DNA of 64,000 nucleotides from JAVVHH01 sp964613945 (GCA_964613945.1 CAZTJC010000003.1:201493-265492); one strand, 5' to 3'; positions 18,401 through 26,173 are shown, counted from the stretch's first letter. Notes: generated by a model not told the origin, from the sequence alone. Program-made: numbers and translations.

Positions 18401-18957
18401 GTCTCCGCCTCCGCCCGGCGCGCGTGCAGCCCGGTGATCCCGGCCGCTTCCTCCAATACTTGGCGCCGCTCCTCCGGCCGCGCCGACACCAGCGCGCTGA
18501 CCCGGCCCTGGCTCACCATCGCCGAGGACCGCGCGCCCGATGCCAGATCGGCGAACAGCGTCTGCACGTCCCGCGCCCTGGTCTCGCGGCCGTTCACCCG
18601 GTAGGCGCTGCCGGACCCGCGTTCGATCCGCCGCGCCACCGCCAGTTCCGGCACCCCGCCGAACGGCACCGGAAAGCCGCCCGCTTCGCCGCCGCTTTCC
18701 AGCGTCAGCACCACTTCGGCCAGGTTACGGCTCGACCGCGTCGCCGTGCCGGCGAAGATGACGTCGTCCATCTCCGCGCCGCGCATCGTCCGCGCCGAGG
18801 CCTCGCCCATGGCCCAGCGCAGCGCGTCGGTGACGTTACTCTTGCCGCAGCCGTTCGGCCCGACGATGCCGGTCAATCCCGGCAGGATTTCGACCGTCGC
18901 GGGCTCGGCGAAACTCTTGAATCCGGTGATCCCTAGCCGGACGAACCGTGCCCGCAT
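15499..18957 (-). CDS. smc: chromosome segregation ATPase SMC
   Basis: Condensin-type ATPase that organises and segregates the chromosome, 1152 residues. The Walker A VGPNGCGKSN is at residues 32-41. A globular hinge region sits around residues 505-650 between two very alanine-rich coiled coils. The C-terminal head carries the signature LLSGGEQALTALSLIFA followed by Walker B LCVLDEVDAPLDD. The reverse strand is rich in long spurious frames because of the repetitive GC-rich coiled-coil code. It starts five bases after the dsbA-like stop, so the two are likely one operon with dciA. ScpA and ScpB are not in the window. Confidence 0.97.
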   Translation of the reverse strand: MRARFVRLGITGFKSFAEPATVEILPGLTGIVGPNGCGKSNVTDALRWAMGEASARTMRGAEMDDVIFAGTATRSSRNLAEVVLTLESGGEAGGFPVPFGGVPELAVARRIERGSGSAYRVNGRETRARDVQTLFADLASGARSSAMVSQGRVSALVSARPEERRQVLEEAAGITGLHARRAEAETRLRAAEVNLERAEERRAMLETQLDGLQKQAKQASRYRTLSSTVGEAEAAMLSIAQARARAAAAAGEAALVAAENAVTAAAAAAVGRAQAAQVAQAAVPGLRADEAAARTLLERARVAQEGVKAEIARAQSALAAAVARQAQAVRDLGHAEQIQKDVDAADARLEAESARLAAEAEAYPAASAAAQAAAAAAADALAAAETAASAATERAAELTARAATLQQVMSAAEARARRAAEAGARLAAERARAEAAAPDPAQLQRAISAEASAREALAAARTQAEAAEASRVAALPAAIAARERLNQAEAARAKLAAEVAGLSQVLAVRDGEKWPKMVDRLEVPAGLEAALGAALGEELAAAADPHAPRHWRELPPLEVAAMPGESLAGLVQGPALLARALAGVSVVADDAGGQAGQAALLPGQTLVSRAGAVWRWDGYTVRAGAPTAAAVRLQQRNRLAGLQEQLRAAEKVSAAARTAREAADVTERAAMAADGQARTALRAAEQAAERSRSDAAGLRGRAEQSGARLADLLAQIDALAPERAEADAALAEARRERDAAPDITMLRAEVERGKAAQAAARARDREAQLALQTLERGHVGRQHRRGVIGREREDGRMRAADARGRVTDLRARAQAAAAEADELSGGPEAASRQAAQAEAALHEAQAAHQAAATALAGAERQVSVASDTARRAEQALYAAREALVRAEGGIEAATAGVAAAEAAVAERLGALDIPPPPDDVSAAAEDRARGKWQRLAREREAMGPVNLRAEMEAEALAGEMATIVGEREELGTAIAKLRGGIGHLNREGRERLSDMFNQVDKHFQQLFARMFGGGRAHLAMVGSDDPLLAGLEIYAQPPGKKLATLSLLSGGEQALTALSLIFAVFRCNPAPLCVLDEVDAPLDDANVERFCTLLADMVAETGTRFLVVTHHHLTMARMDRLYGVTMQERGVSRLLSVDLGAAVEMVEAVAAE

Positions 18958-18962
18958 CCGAA

Positions 18963-19577
18963 CTAGGCGGAAGCGTCCGTCACGGCCTTGACGAACGTGT
19001 CGAACGGCACCGCGCCGGCCATCGGCTTGTCGTTGAACACAAAGGTCGGCGTGCTGTTGACGCTGTAGGTTTTCTCGCCGCGGGCCTGCTCGTCGAGCAC
19101 GAACTGCTTCAGCTTGTCATCGCGCACCGTCGCATCAAACGTCGCCCGCGTCATGCCGGCCAGCATCGACAGCTTGGCCAGCTCCTCGACCGGGTTGCCA
19201 CCGCGGATGAACGCCCAGCGATCCTGCGTCGACAGCAGCGCCGAGATGAACGGCTCATACCGCTCCGGCGGCAACGCGCGCGAGATCATCGCGGCATACA
19301 GCGCCAACTGGTCGAGCGGGTAGTCGCGCCAGACGTAGCGGATCTTGCCGGTATCGATCAGCTCCGCCTTCACGCGCGGAAAGGTTTCTTTCTGGAACGC
19401 GGCGCAATGGGTGCAGGTGAGGCTGAAATACTCCTGCACCGTCACCTTGGCGTCGGGGCTGCCGAGCGCGCGGTCGGCGAAGCGGGCGTCCTCGCCCTCG
19501 GCAAGCGCTGGGCGGAGAAGCGCACTGGCGGGAAGTGCCAGCAGGCTGGCGGCAAGCAAGGTGCGGCGGGTCGGCAT
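18963..19577 (-). CDS. DsbA-family thiol:disulfide oxidoreductase
   Basis: Exported thioredoxin-fold protein of 204 residues. The start at 19577 gives MPTRRTLLAASLLALPASALL, a signal peptide with an RR pair, cleaved near PALA. The active site is C55-T-H-C58 in FSLTCTHCAAF, and the later cis-proline region reads VNSTPTFVFNDKP. This is the DSBA/BDBD group that commonly sits next to smc and dciA in alphaproteobacteria. It either oxidises or isomerises disulfides in the envelope. No DsbB partner is nearby. Confidence 0.88.
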   Translation of the reverse strand: MPTRRTLLAASLLALPASALLRPALAEGEDARFADRALGSPDAKVTVQEYFSLTCTHCAAFQKETFPRVKAELIDTGKIRYVWRDYPLDQLALYAAMISRALPPERYEPFISALLSTQDRWAFIRGGNPVEELAKLSMLAGMTRATFDATVRDDKLKQFVLDEQARGEKTYSVNSTPTFVFNDKPMAGAVPFDTFVKAVTDASA

Positions 19578-19636
19578 GGTGGCAGCCTCGAGATGGGAGG
19601 ATTTGGCCCGATATGCCTCCGTTACCCGAGTCCTCG

Positions 19637-20182
19637 TCAAGTGTCGTCCGTGTCACTCGTCTTGCGCGGGGCGCGCTTGCGTGCCGCAGGTTTCCTCGCC
19701 TGCGCGACCGCCCCGCCGAGGGCAGCCAGGGCGTCCCGCAATGCGCCCTCCTTCATGTCCGGGATCTCGACGGGCGCCGGGGGCGGCGCCTTGGGCCGGG
19801 CTGCGACCTTCGCCAGCGCCGGGGCGGCGGCCTGCACGAAGCGAAGCTGCTCCACCATGACCCGGCCGTAATGGGCGTTGATGCGCTCGGCCAGCTGCGC
19901 CGACAGGTGCTGCAACTCCATCGCCACCGGGCCGGAGCAGGCCAGCGTCAGCGAACCCCGCGCGAGCTGCCGCGGCACGCTGACCGCCGCCAACGCCGGC
20001 CCGACGATGACCGGCCAATCCGCCATGATCTGCGCCGCGCCGGCCGAGCGCGACCGGAACACCGGCCGTGTGATGGCCGGCAGCAGCACGCCGATCGAAC
20101 GGGGGCCGCTGTAGAAACGGCTCACCCGCTCCAATGCATCCTTGCCCGCTCCCTGCTTGCTGCCAGCGTCGTCGCTCGCCAT
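19637..20182 (-). CDS. dciA: DciA-like protein, DUF721 family
   Basis: A 181-residue protein of the DUF721 family. In bacteria lacking DnaC or DnaI, DciA helps load the replicative helicase. The conserved core runs from residue 18 (LERVSRFYSGPRSIGVLLP) through QIMADWPVIVGPALA and ARGSLTLACSGPVAMELQHLS to INAHYGRVMVEQLRF near residue 115. The C-terminal 55 residues are low-complexity and rich in Ala, Pro, Lys and Arg. The ATG at 20182 faces the mutY start nine bases away, so the two genes share a divergent promoter region. Confidence 0.85.
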   Translation of the reverse strand: MASDDAGSKQGAGKDALERVSRFYSGPRSIGVLLPAITRPVFRSRSAGAAQIMADWPVIVGPALAAVSVPRQLARGSLTLACSGPVAMELQHLSAQLAERINAHYGRVMVEQLRFVQAAAPALAKVAARPKAPPPAPVEIPDMKEGALRDALAALGGAVAQARKPAARKRAPRKTSDTDDT

Positions 20183-20191
20183 ACCGGCCCC

Positions 20192-21244
20192 GTGCTCCCA
20201 ACTCCTCCAGCCGCCGACCTCCTGCGGTGGTACGACCGGCATCGCCGCTCTATGCCATGGCGCGCCACGCCCGGCGAGACGCCGGACCCGTATCGGGTGT
20301 GGCTGTCGGAGATCATGCTGCAACAGACAACGGTGGCGACGGTCGGGCCGTATTTCGCCAAGTTCCTGGCGCGGTTCCCCACTGTCAGCGCCCTGGCCGC
20401 GGCCGACGAGGACTCCGTGCTGCAGGCCTGGGCCGGGCTGGGCTACTACGCGCGGGCGCGCAACCTGCACCGTTGCGCTCAGATCGTCGCGGCCTCCGGC
20501 GGCTTTCCGAGCGATCTGGTCGGCTTGCGCGCGCTCCCCGGCATCGGCGAGTACACCGCGGCCGCCGTCGCCAGCATCGCCTTCGGCATCCCGGTCGTCC
20601 CTGTCGACGGCAACGTCGAGCGCGTCGCCGCCCGCATCTTCGCCATCGACCGCCCGCTGCCGGCTGCCCGCGCCGCTATCGCCGCCGCCGCCCGCACTCT
20701 CGGCCACGACCCGGCCGCCATCGCCCGTCCCGCCGACTTCACCCAGGCGCTATTCGATCTCGGTGCCACGATCTGCACCCCGCGCACCCCGGCCTGTGCC
20801 CTCTGCCCCTGGCGCCCTCACTGCGCCGCCCAAGCTGCCGGTATCCAAGCCACACTTCCTATCAAGGCGCCCAAGGCCATCCGGCCCATCCGCTACGGGG
20901 CCCATTTCTGGCTCGAATCCAGCGCCGGCGACGTGCTGCTCCGCCGCCGCCCCTCGACCGGCTTGCTGGGCGGTATGCTCGAGCTTCCCGGCACGGCCTG
21001 GCGACCCGAACCATGGCCCCGGCCCGACGCCCTCACCGAAGCGCCGCAACCTGCCGACTGGCACTTCGCCGGCACGGCTAGACACGTCTTCACACATTTC
21101 GAATTGCTGGCTGATATTTACCGCGCCCGCGTCGATGCGATCACCGCCTCAGGATTGCATCGGCCCGTGGATTCACTGGGCAGCGAAGCCCTGCCGACCG
21201 TCATGCGCCGGTGTATCGAAATTGCGCAAAAACCCGCAGGCTGA
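20192..21244 (+). CDS. mutY: A/G-specific adenine DNA glycosylase MutY
   Basis: Removes adenine opposite 8-oxoguanine. The protein has 350 residues from a GTG at 20192. The catalytic glutamate is E40 in LSEIMLQQTTV. The helix-hairpin-helix is LPGIGEYTAAA at 115-125 and the catalytic aspartate D139 in VPVDGNVERV. The 4Fe-4S ligands are C195, C202, C205 and C211 in the exact C-x6-C-x2-C-x5-C spacing. The C-terminal third is a NUDIX-like domain that recognises 8-oxoG (RRPSTGLLGGMLELPG). It is divergent from dciA. Confidence 0.96.
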   Translation: MLPTPPAADLLRWYDRHRRSMPWRATPGETPDPYRVWLSEIMLQQTTVATVGPYFAKFLARFPTVSALAAADEDSVLQAWAGLGYYARARNLHRCAQIVAASGGFPSDLVGLRALPGIGEYTAAAVASIAFGIPVVPVDGNVERVAARIFAIDRPLPAARAAIAAAARTLGHDPAAIARPADFTQALFDLGATICTPRTPACALCPWRPHCAAQAAGIQATLPIKAPKAIRPIRYGAHFWLESSAGDVLLRRRPSTGLLGGMLELPGTAWRPEPWPRPDALTEAPQPADWHFAGTARHVFTHFELLADIYRARVDAITASGLHRPVDSLGSEALPTVMRRCIEIAQKPAG

Positions 21245-21335
21245 TTCACCTGGCGTTAATATCTTTCCTGCATATTCCAGTCAGCCCAACAAAACGGGGG
21301 CTTGATCTGATGATTAAGCAAGAAGGCAATTCAAC

Positions 21336-22268
21336 ATGTCACTCAACTCTGTAAACACGAACATTTCGGCTCAAGTCGCGCTTCAGTCCTTGAACGCGAC
21401 CAACTCGAACCTGCAAGCCACGCAAAAGCGCATCAGCACCGGCTATCGCGTCTCCGATGCGACCGATGACGGCGCTGCCTTCGCGGTGGCCCAGAAAGTT
21501 CGGGCCGACACCGGTGCACTGACCACCGTCAACCAGCAGCTTGGCAATGCCAAGGGCCTGGTCGGCACGACCATTGCTGGTCTCACGTCGATTTCCAACT
21601 CGCTGACCAGCGGAAGTTCGCTTCTGGTCAAGTTGAGCGACTCGGGAATTTCTTCGGATCAACGTACCCAGTACCTGACCCAGTTCAAGGCACTGGTTAC
21701 TCAGGTCGCGAGCACGGTTGATGGAACGACCTACAACGGTAAGTCGCTGCTCGGAAAAACCGGTGATAGCACTGGTCCGAGTGCTGTTTCGGTCGTTTCG
21801 ACTGAAGCCGGCGGACAGACGACAATCTCGTCAGAAGACAACACGAAGCTTGCCGTCAGTCTCGCTAAACTAGTGGGGCTCAGCTACACCCCTGCTTCTG
21901 GCACAACTCCAGCAAGCTTTGCCGCGGCAGATCCGGCGGATAGTGCTGTCCAAGCGGCAGCCGTTGCGGCACTGCAGCCTTCGGCTGCTGGATCAACAAA
22001 TGATACGACCACGATCAAGGGACTTCAGACGACCGTTGCCGGTCAGCTGAACCAGGCAAGCTCCGACTCGAACACCTTGGACGCGACGATCACGTTCAAC
22101 TCGTCCAAGATCGACAGCCTCAACGCCGGTCTCGGTGCACTCATCGACGCCGACTTGAGCAAGGAGTCAGCCAACCTGCAGGCGCTGCAGATCCGTCAGC
22201 AGCTGGGCACGCAAGCCCTGTCGCTGGCGAACCAGAGCCCGCAGTCCCTGCTCAGCCTGTTCAAGTAA
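21336..22268 (+). CDS. flagellin
   Basis: Filament subunit, 310 residues. The conserved N-terminal D0/D1 helices are seen in NTNISAQVALQSLNATNSN and ATQKRISTGYRVSDATDDGA. The C-terminal D0/D1 helices include LGALIDADLSKESANLQALQ and end QSPQSLLSLFK. The middle (residues 140-235) is a short low-complexity Ser/Thr/Ala/Gly surface domain. An AGAAGG ribosome site precedes the ATG. A strong intrinsic terminator follows, so it is a single-gene transcript separate from flbT. Base composition is visibly less GC-rich than the neighbours, as is common for highly expressed flagellins. Confidence 0.95.
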   Translation: MSLNSVNTNISAQVALQSLNATNSNLQATQKRISTGYRVSDATDDGAAFAVAQKVRADTGALTTVNQQLGNAKGLVGTTIAGLTSISNSLTSGSSLLVKLSDSGISSDQRTQYLTQFKALVTQVASTVDGTTYNGKSLLGKTGDSTGPSAVSVVSTEAGGQTTISSEDNTKLAVSLAKLVGLSYTPASGTTPASFAAADPADSAVQAAAVAALQPSAAGSTNDTTTIKGLQTTVAGQLNQASSDSNTLDATITFNSSKIDSLNAGLGALIDADLSKESANLQALQIRQQLGTQALSLANQSPQSLLSLFK

Positions 22269-22276
22269 ACTAGGCT

Positions 22277-22310
22277 CCGGCGGCGGGTCCTCCGCCGCCG
22301 GTTTTCTTTG
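22277..22310 (+). terminator. intrinsic terminator after the flagellin gene
   Basis: A perfect 10-bp stem CCGGCGGCGG / CCGCCGCCGG with the 5-base loop GTCCT is followed at once by TTTTCTTT. It lies eight bases after the flagellin stop and about 40 bases before flbT. This is the strongest terminator in the window. Confidence 0.9.
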
Positions 22311-22340
22311 GCATCAATTTGAAAGCTAGAGGCTGACAGT

Positions 22341-22772
22341 ATGTCGAACCTCGTTTTGGAACTTCGGCAAGGGGAGACGATGATCATAAACGGCGCGCCG
22401 ATCCGTTTCCGCACGAAAGCCCGCATCGAGTTGACCGCGCACGCCCGTTTCTTGTTCGGCAAGCAGATCATGTCACCCGAAGCAGCCGATAGCCCGGCCC
22501 GGCGGCTCTATTTCGCCCTGCAATCCGCCTATATCGGCACCGATGAGGAACGAGTTCAGGGTCTCGTGACCGCTCGCGCACTCACCGCCGCGTTCAAGGA
22601 AGCCACGACCTCGGCTCTCGCCCGCGAGATCCTCGATCGTGCCCTCGCCGCCGCCGAAGCGGACGAGTGTTATACCGCTCTCAAACTGGCACGTCGCATC
22701 ATTCGTCACGAAGACGCCCTGCTCGGTCGTTCCACTGGCCCCGTGGAGGAAGTCGCACAATGCATGGCCTGA
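22341..22772 (+). CDS. flbT: flagellar biosynthesis repressor FlbT
   Basis: Post-transcriptional regulator of flagellin. In Caulobacter, FlbT binds the flagellin mRNA leader and promotes its decay until the hook is finished. The 143-residue protein shows the family pattern LVLELRQGETMIINGAPIRF at the start and ARRLYFALQSAYIGT in the middle. It is coupled to flaF by a 13-base overlap and lies just downstream of the flagellin gene it should control. FlbT and FlaF are essentially restricted to alphaproteobacteria, which supports the taxonomic inference. Confidence 0.93.
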   Translation: MSNLVLELRQGETMIINGAPIRFRTKARIELTAHARFLFGKQIMSPEAADSPARRLYFALQSAYIGTDEERVQGLVTARALTAAFKEATTSALAREILDRALAAAEADECYTALKLARRIIRHEDALLGRSTGPVEEVAQCMA

Positions 22773-23101
22773 ATGCGACGCGCGCCTATCAAGCGCGCTC
22801 GGCGGATCGCAACCTCCGGGACCAGGAAGCCGACGTATTTCGGCGCGCAACTGCCGCATTGCGACATGCGCAATCCGCCGGCGAGATCGACCGCGTTCGC
22901 GCCCTCGCCGACAACAGCCAGCTTTGGACAACCGTGGTTCTCCTCGTCAAAGACCCATACAACGCGTTGCCTGAGGCGATCCGTGGATCGGTCGCGTCGG
23001 TCGGCATGGCAGTTCAACGCGAGATGGACACCAAGGAACCCGATCTAGCGTTTCTGATCGGTATTAACGAACAAATGACCGCCGGGCTTATGGGAATCTA
23101 G
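22760..23101 (+). CDS. flaF: flagellar biosynthesis regulator FlaF
   Basis: Partner of FlbT, needed for flagellin translation or secretion. The 113-residue protein begins at the ATG 22760 inside the end of flbT. It shows the FlaF pattern YQARSADRNLRDQEADVFRR, then QLWTTVVLLVKDPYNALPE and INEQMTAGLMGI at the end. In Caulobacter FlaF acts opposite to FlbT. No further flagellar genes follow, so this trio stands apart from the main flagellar clusters. Confidence 0.92.
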   Translation: MHGLNATRAYQARSADRNLRDQEADVFRRATAALRHAQSAGEIDRVRALADNSQLWTTVVLLVKDPYNALPEAIRGSVASVGMAVQREMDTKEPDLAFLIGINEQMTAGLMGI

Positions 23102-23618
23102 TCAGACCTCATGGCCTGAAGACGGGCCTCGAGATAATCGAGGCCAGTTGCTCCAGATACGCATAGGCGCTCGCGTAACAGCGCCGGTGCAGTGTTTTCG
23201 CCATCTCCGTAGGTGGCCTTCGACACGGGTCAGAATCAGTTCTGATGCCAAGTTGATTCCTGACCGGGTTCGCCCAGCCTTATTATAGCTGACTTGTCGT
23301 TAGGCTTGTCTTAAGTGTCTCGACATTGGCGGTCGAGCCTGTGTGAAACCATGATTACTAGCTGCCGGACATAGACCGGCAAATTTCCTGGGTCGTCAGC
23401 TCTTGGGCTACAGGATCATGGAGTCTACATGGTCGGCCAGAGCGTTCCCGCGACCATCACAGCATTGCGTTGAGAGAAGACTGCGGTCGACACCGGGCTT
23501 GCGCAGCGACGACCGCGCCAAGGATTACTGCTTGTTCCCCCAGCCGGTTCAGTGCCAACCTTGCTCTGCCCATGAGATCTCAAGTGAGTTGGCCAGTTCG
23601 TATCGGTAACGCAGTGCA
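23102..23618. other. 517-base stretch with no convincing gene, lower GC, hairpins
   Basis: The only long gene-free interval. It begins with an 8-bp stem GGCCTCGA / TCGAGGCC (23125-23145, loop GATAA) that may end the flaF transcript. An imperfect inverted repeat of about 13 bases follows (23226-23238 against 23254-23267, CGGGTCAG-AATCA type). The text is clearly less GC-rich than the flanks and codon structure is absent. A 31-codon minus-strand frame at 23204-23109 (MAKTLHRRCYAS...) overlaps the first hairpin. It could be a remnant of a longer gene, but I cannot name it. A degraded mobile-element scar is possible and unproven. Confidence 0.5.
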
Positions 23619-24752
23619 GTGAGTGTCGCAGTCGTATCCTCACCGTCTCTCGAGACCGCCGCTGCCGGCGCGGTCCTGACCATCGACCTGGCCGCGATGG
23701 GTGCCAATTACCGGCTGCTGCAATCACATAGCCACCCCGCTCTTTGTGGAGCGGTCGTCAAGGCGGACGCCTACGGCCTCGGTGCGGCACGCGTCGCGCC
23801 GGTCCTGTCGGCCGCCGGATGCCGCCATTTCTTCGTCGCTCACCTGGATGAAGGCGTGACACTCCGCCGCTACCTCCCTGCCGACATTTCGATCTACATC
23901 ATGCATGGCGTGTTCCCGGGCGGCGAGACGCTGTGCCTCGCGCATGATCTCATTCCCGTCAGCAACAGTCCCGCGCAGCTTGCCCGTTGGGCCGCCCTCG
24001 CCCGGGTGTCTGGCCGCCGTCTGCCAGCCGTCCTCCAAATCGACACCGGCATGGCCCGCTTTGGCTTCAGCGAAACGGAGATCATCGACCTCGCCGACGA
24101 TCTTCGGCCGCTCGCCATCCGCTACGTCATGAGCCATCTCGCCTGCGCCGATACACCCGATCATCCGGCCAATGCCGAGCAACGCGCCCGCTTTGACGAT
24201 CTTCGTGCCCGTCTCCCCCCTGCCCCAGCCACCCTGGCCGCCTCGTCGGGAACGTTCCTAGACCCCGTCTTCCACTACGACCTCGTCCGACCCGGCGCTG
24301 CTCTCTACGGCGTCGCGCCAACCGCCGGTCTGCCCAACCCGCTCAGCCCCGTCATCCGCCTGGATGCCAAAGTCGTGCAACTGCGCGATGTCCCCGCCGG
24401 CACCCCGATCGGCTATGGACATTCCGTCCGAACCGTTGTTCCCGCTCGCCTGGCCACCATCGCGGTGGGCTACGCGGACGGTTATCTCCGCAGCGGCAGC
24501 AATGGCGGTGCGGCTTGGTTCGGTGATGTCGCTCTGCCGATCATGGGCCGGATTTCTATGGACAGCATTATCCTCGACGCCTCGGCCGCGCCGGATGGCG
24601 CCCTGCACGAAGGCTCGTTCGTCGAACTGATCGGCCCGCACCGCGATGTCGACGCTGTCGCAGCCGATGCCGGCACGATCGGATATGAGGTGCTCACCAG
24701 CCTCGGCCGGCGCTATCATCGTTGTTATCTTTCGGAGGCCTCATCGGTTTGA
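23619..24752 (+). CDS. alr: alanine racemase
   Basis: PLP enzyme interconverting L- and D-alanine. It has 377 residues from a GTG start. The PLP lysine is K48 in GAVVKADAYGLG. The strand IDTGMARFGF near residue 140, MSHLACAD near 170 and IAVGYADGYLRS with MGRISMDS in the C-terminal domain are all family motifs. It overlaps the next gene at TTGA. Pairing with a D-amino acid dehydrogenase points to alanine catabolism (the dad system, here racemase first). It may also supply D-alanine for peptidoglycan. Confidence 0.95.
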   Translation: MSVAVVSSPSLETAAAGAVLTIDLAAMGANYRLLQSHSHPALCGAVVKADAYGLGAARVAPVLSAAGCRHFFVAHLDEGVTLRRYLPADISIYIMHGVFPGGETLCLAHDLIPVSNSPAQLARWAALARVSGRRLPAVLQIDTGMARFGFSETEIIDLADDLRPLAIRYVMSHLACADTPDHPANAEQRARFDDLRARLPPAPATLAASSGTFLDPVFHYDLVRPGAALYGVAPTAGLPNPLSPVIRLDAKVVQLRDVPAGTPIGYGHSVRTVVPARLATIAVGYADGYLRSGSNGGAAWFGDVALPIMGRISMDSIILDASAAPDGALHEGSFVELIGPHRDVDAVAADAGTIGYEVLTSLGRRYHRCYLSEASSV

Positions 24753-26035
24753 AAGTTCTCATCCTTGGTGCCGGCGTTGTCGGCATCACCTCGGCCTTTT
24801 ACCTCGCCCAAGCCGGTCATGAGGTCGAGGTCATCGACCGCCAGGATGGCGCCGGGCTGGAGACGTCGTTTGCCAATGCGGGCCAGGTCTCGCCGGGTTA
24901 CTCGTCACCCTGGGCCGCGCCGGGTGTCCCGTTCAAAGCGCTGAAATGGTTGATGATGCGGCATCGTCCCTTTGTCATCTGGCCGCGCGCCGACTCCAGG
25001 CTCGGCTGGTGGCTGGCGCAGATGTTGGCGAACTGCACCGAGCCGGCGTACCGCACCAACAAGGCCCGCATGGTTCGCCTGGCCGAGTACAGCCGCGACG
25101 TCCTCCGCAATCTCCGCACCGAAACCGGCATCGAATACGATCATCGCGAACGCGGCACCCTGCAACTCTTCCGCACCCAGAAGCAACTCGACCACATCGA
25201 TAGCGACACAACCGTGCTCGACGATTTCGCCGTGCCATACGAGGTGTTGGATGCTGCCGGCTGCATCGCCGCCGAGCCCGCTTTGGCCCGTGTCGAGCGT
25301 AAGTTCGTCGGCGGCCTGCGCCTTCCCGGCGATGAAACCGGCGATGCGCATCTGTTCACGCAACGGCTGGCGGCCCTCGCCGAAGCCAAAGGGGTGCGTT
25401 TCCGCTACGGCGTCCGGATCGTTCGCCTGCAGACCGATGGCAAGGGCGGCGACATCACCGGTGTCGAGACGGATCAGGGTGTCATCACCGCCGACCGCTA
25501 CGTCGTGGCGCTCGGCTCATATTCGCCGGCGCTGCTCTGGCCGCTCGGCATCAAGTTGCCGGTGTATCCGGTCAAGGGCTACTCCCTGACCCTGCCGATC
25601 ACCGACGCGTCGTCCGCCCCGGTCTCCACCGTCATGGACGAGACCTTCAAGATCGGCATCACCCGTCTCGGCGACCGCATCCGTGTGGGTGGCACGGCCG
25701 AGTTGGTCGGCTTCAGCCAGCGCCTGCGCGCGCCACGGCGCCGCACGCTGGAGCATTCCGTGCACGACCTCTTCCCCGATGGCGGTGATCTCTCGCAGGC
25801 CAAGTTCTGGACCGGACTGCGCCCCATGACCCCCGATGGCACGCCCATCGTCGGAGCCACGCCGGTGCGCAACCTGTTCACCAACACCGGTCACGGCACG
25901 CTGGGCTGGACGATGTCGTGCGGCTCCGGCCGTGTCCTGGCGGACCTGATCTCCGGCCGCACGCCGGACATCGACGCATCCGACCTGGCCGTCGCGCGCT
26001 ATGCCAAATTCAACCCGGAGCGCTCGGCCGCCTGA
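24749..26035 (+). CDS. dadA: D-amino acid dehydrogenase, DadA-like
   Basis: Membrane-associated FAD enzyme that oxidises D-alanine to pyruvate and ammonia, passing electrons to the quinone pool. The TTG at 24749, sharing TTGA with the alr stop and preceded by GGAGG ten bases upstream, gives 428 residues. The N-terminal FAD fold is VLILGAGVVGITSAFYLAQAGHEVEVIDR. It is followed by the DadA-specific stretch ANAGQVSPGYSSPWAAPGVP. The C-terminus has LRPMTPDGTPIVGATPV and NTGHGTLGWTMSCGSG. With alr it makes L-alanine usable as an energy source. Confidence 0.93.
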   Translation: MKVLILGAGVVGITSAFYLAQAGHEVEVIDRQDGAGLETSFANAGQVSPGYSSPWAAPGVPFKALKWLMMRHRPFVIWPRADSRLGWWLAQMLANCTEPAYRTNKARMVRLAEYSRDVLRNLRTETGIEYDHRERGTLQLFRTQKQLDHIDSDTTVLDDFAVPYEVLDAAGCIAAEPALARVERKFVGGLRLPGDETGDAHLFTQRLAALAEAKGVRFRYGVRIVRLQTDGKGGDITGVETDQGVITADRYVVALGSYSPALLWPLGIKLPVYPVKGYSLTLPITDASSAPVSTVMDETFKIGITRLGDRIRVGGTAELVGFSQRLRAPRRRTLEHSVHDLFPDGGDLSQAKFWTGLRPMTPDGTPIVGATPVRNLFTNTGHGTLGWTMSCGSGRVLADLISGRTPDIDASDLAVARYAKFNPERSAA

Positions 26036-26067
26036 GCCGAGCGGCGCCCAAAGATGTTCGGGGAAGA

Positions 26068-26150
26068 TGCTGGGGACAGGATTTGAACCTGCGTGTGGTT
26101 ACCCAACCGGATTACAAATCCGGTGCAATCGACCGCTCTGCCACCCCAGC
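26068..26150 (-). tRNA. tRNA-Thr(UGU) with a class II-like long variable arm
   Basis: An 83-base cloverleaf on the minus strand. Acceptor GCTGGGG / CCCCAGC (7 bp) with discriminator A; D stem GCAG / TTGC with loop AGCGGTCGA; anticodon stem CCGGA / TCCGG around TTTGTAA, so the anticodon is UGU; T stem GCAGG / CCTGT around TTCAAAT. CCA is not encoded. The variable region is 14 bases and can form a 3-bp stem TGG / CCA capped by GTAA. G1:C72, C2:G71, G35 and U36 are the bases bacterial ThrRS reads, yet canonical tRNA-Thr has a 5-base variable loop. Threonine identity is the best call; serine or tyrosine charging is the alternative because of the arm. Confidence 0.85.
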
Positions 26151-26173
26151 ATGGGCGGGCCCGCGCTTTACCT

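Noticed and set aside
15622..18936. Several long plus-strand frames (up to 637 codons) over smc.
   Set aside because: They are Arg/Pro/His-rich mirror text of the alanine-rich SMC coiled coil and have no domain motifs.
21249..21270. TGGCGTTAATATCTTTCCTGC upstream of flagellin as a sigma-54 promoter.
   Set aside because: The GG and GC elements are 16 bases apart instead of 10, so the spacing is wrong.
23403..23609. A 68-codon plus-strand frame in the gene-free region.
   Set aside because: It has no ribosome binding site, no recognisable motif and no codon bias like the neighbours.
26068..26150. Calling the unusual tRNA a tRNA-Tyr or tRNA-Ser because of its long arm.
   Set aside because: The symmetric anticodon stem CCGGA/TCCGG fixes the loop as TTTGTAA, so the anticodon is UGU and not GUA or any serine triplet. 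Charging identity is left open in the findings.
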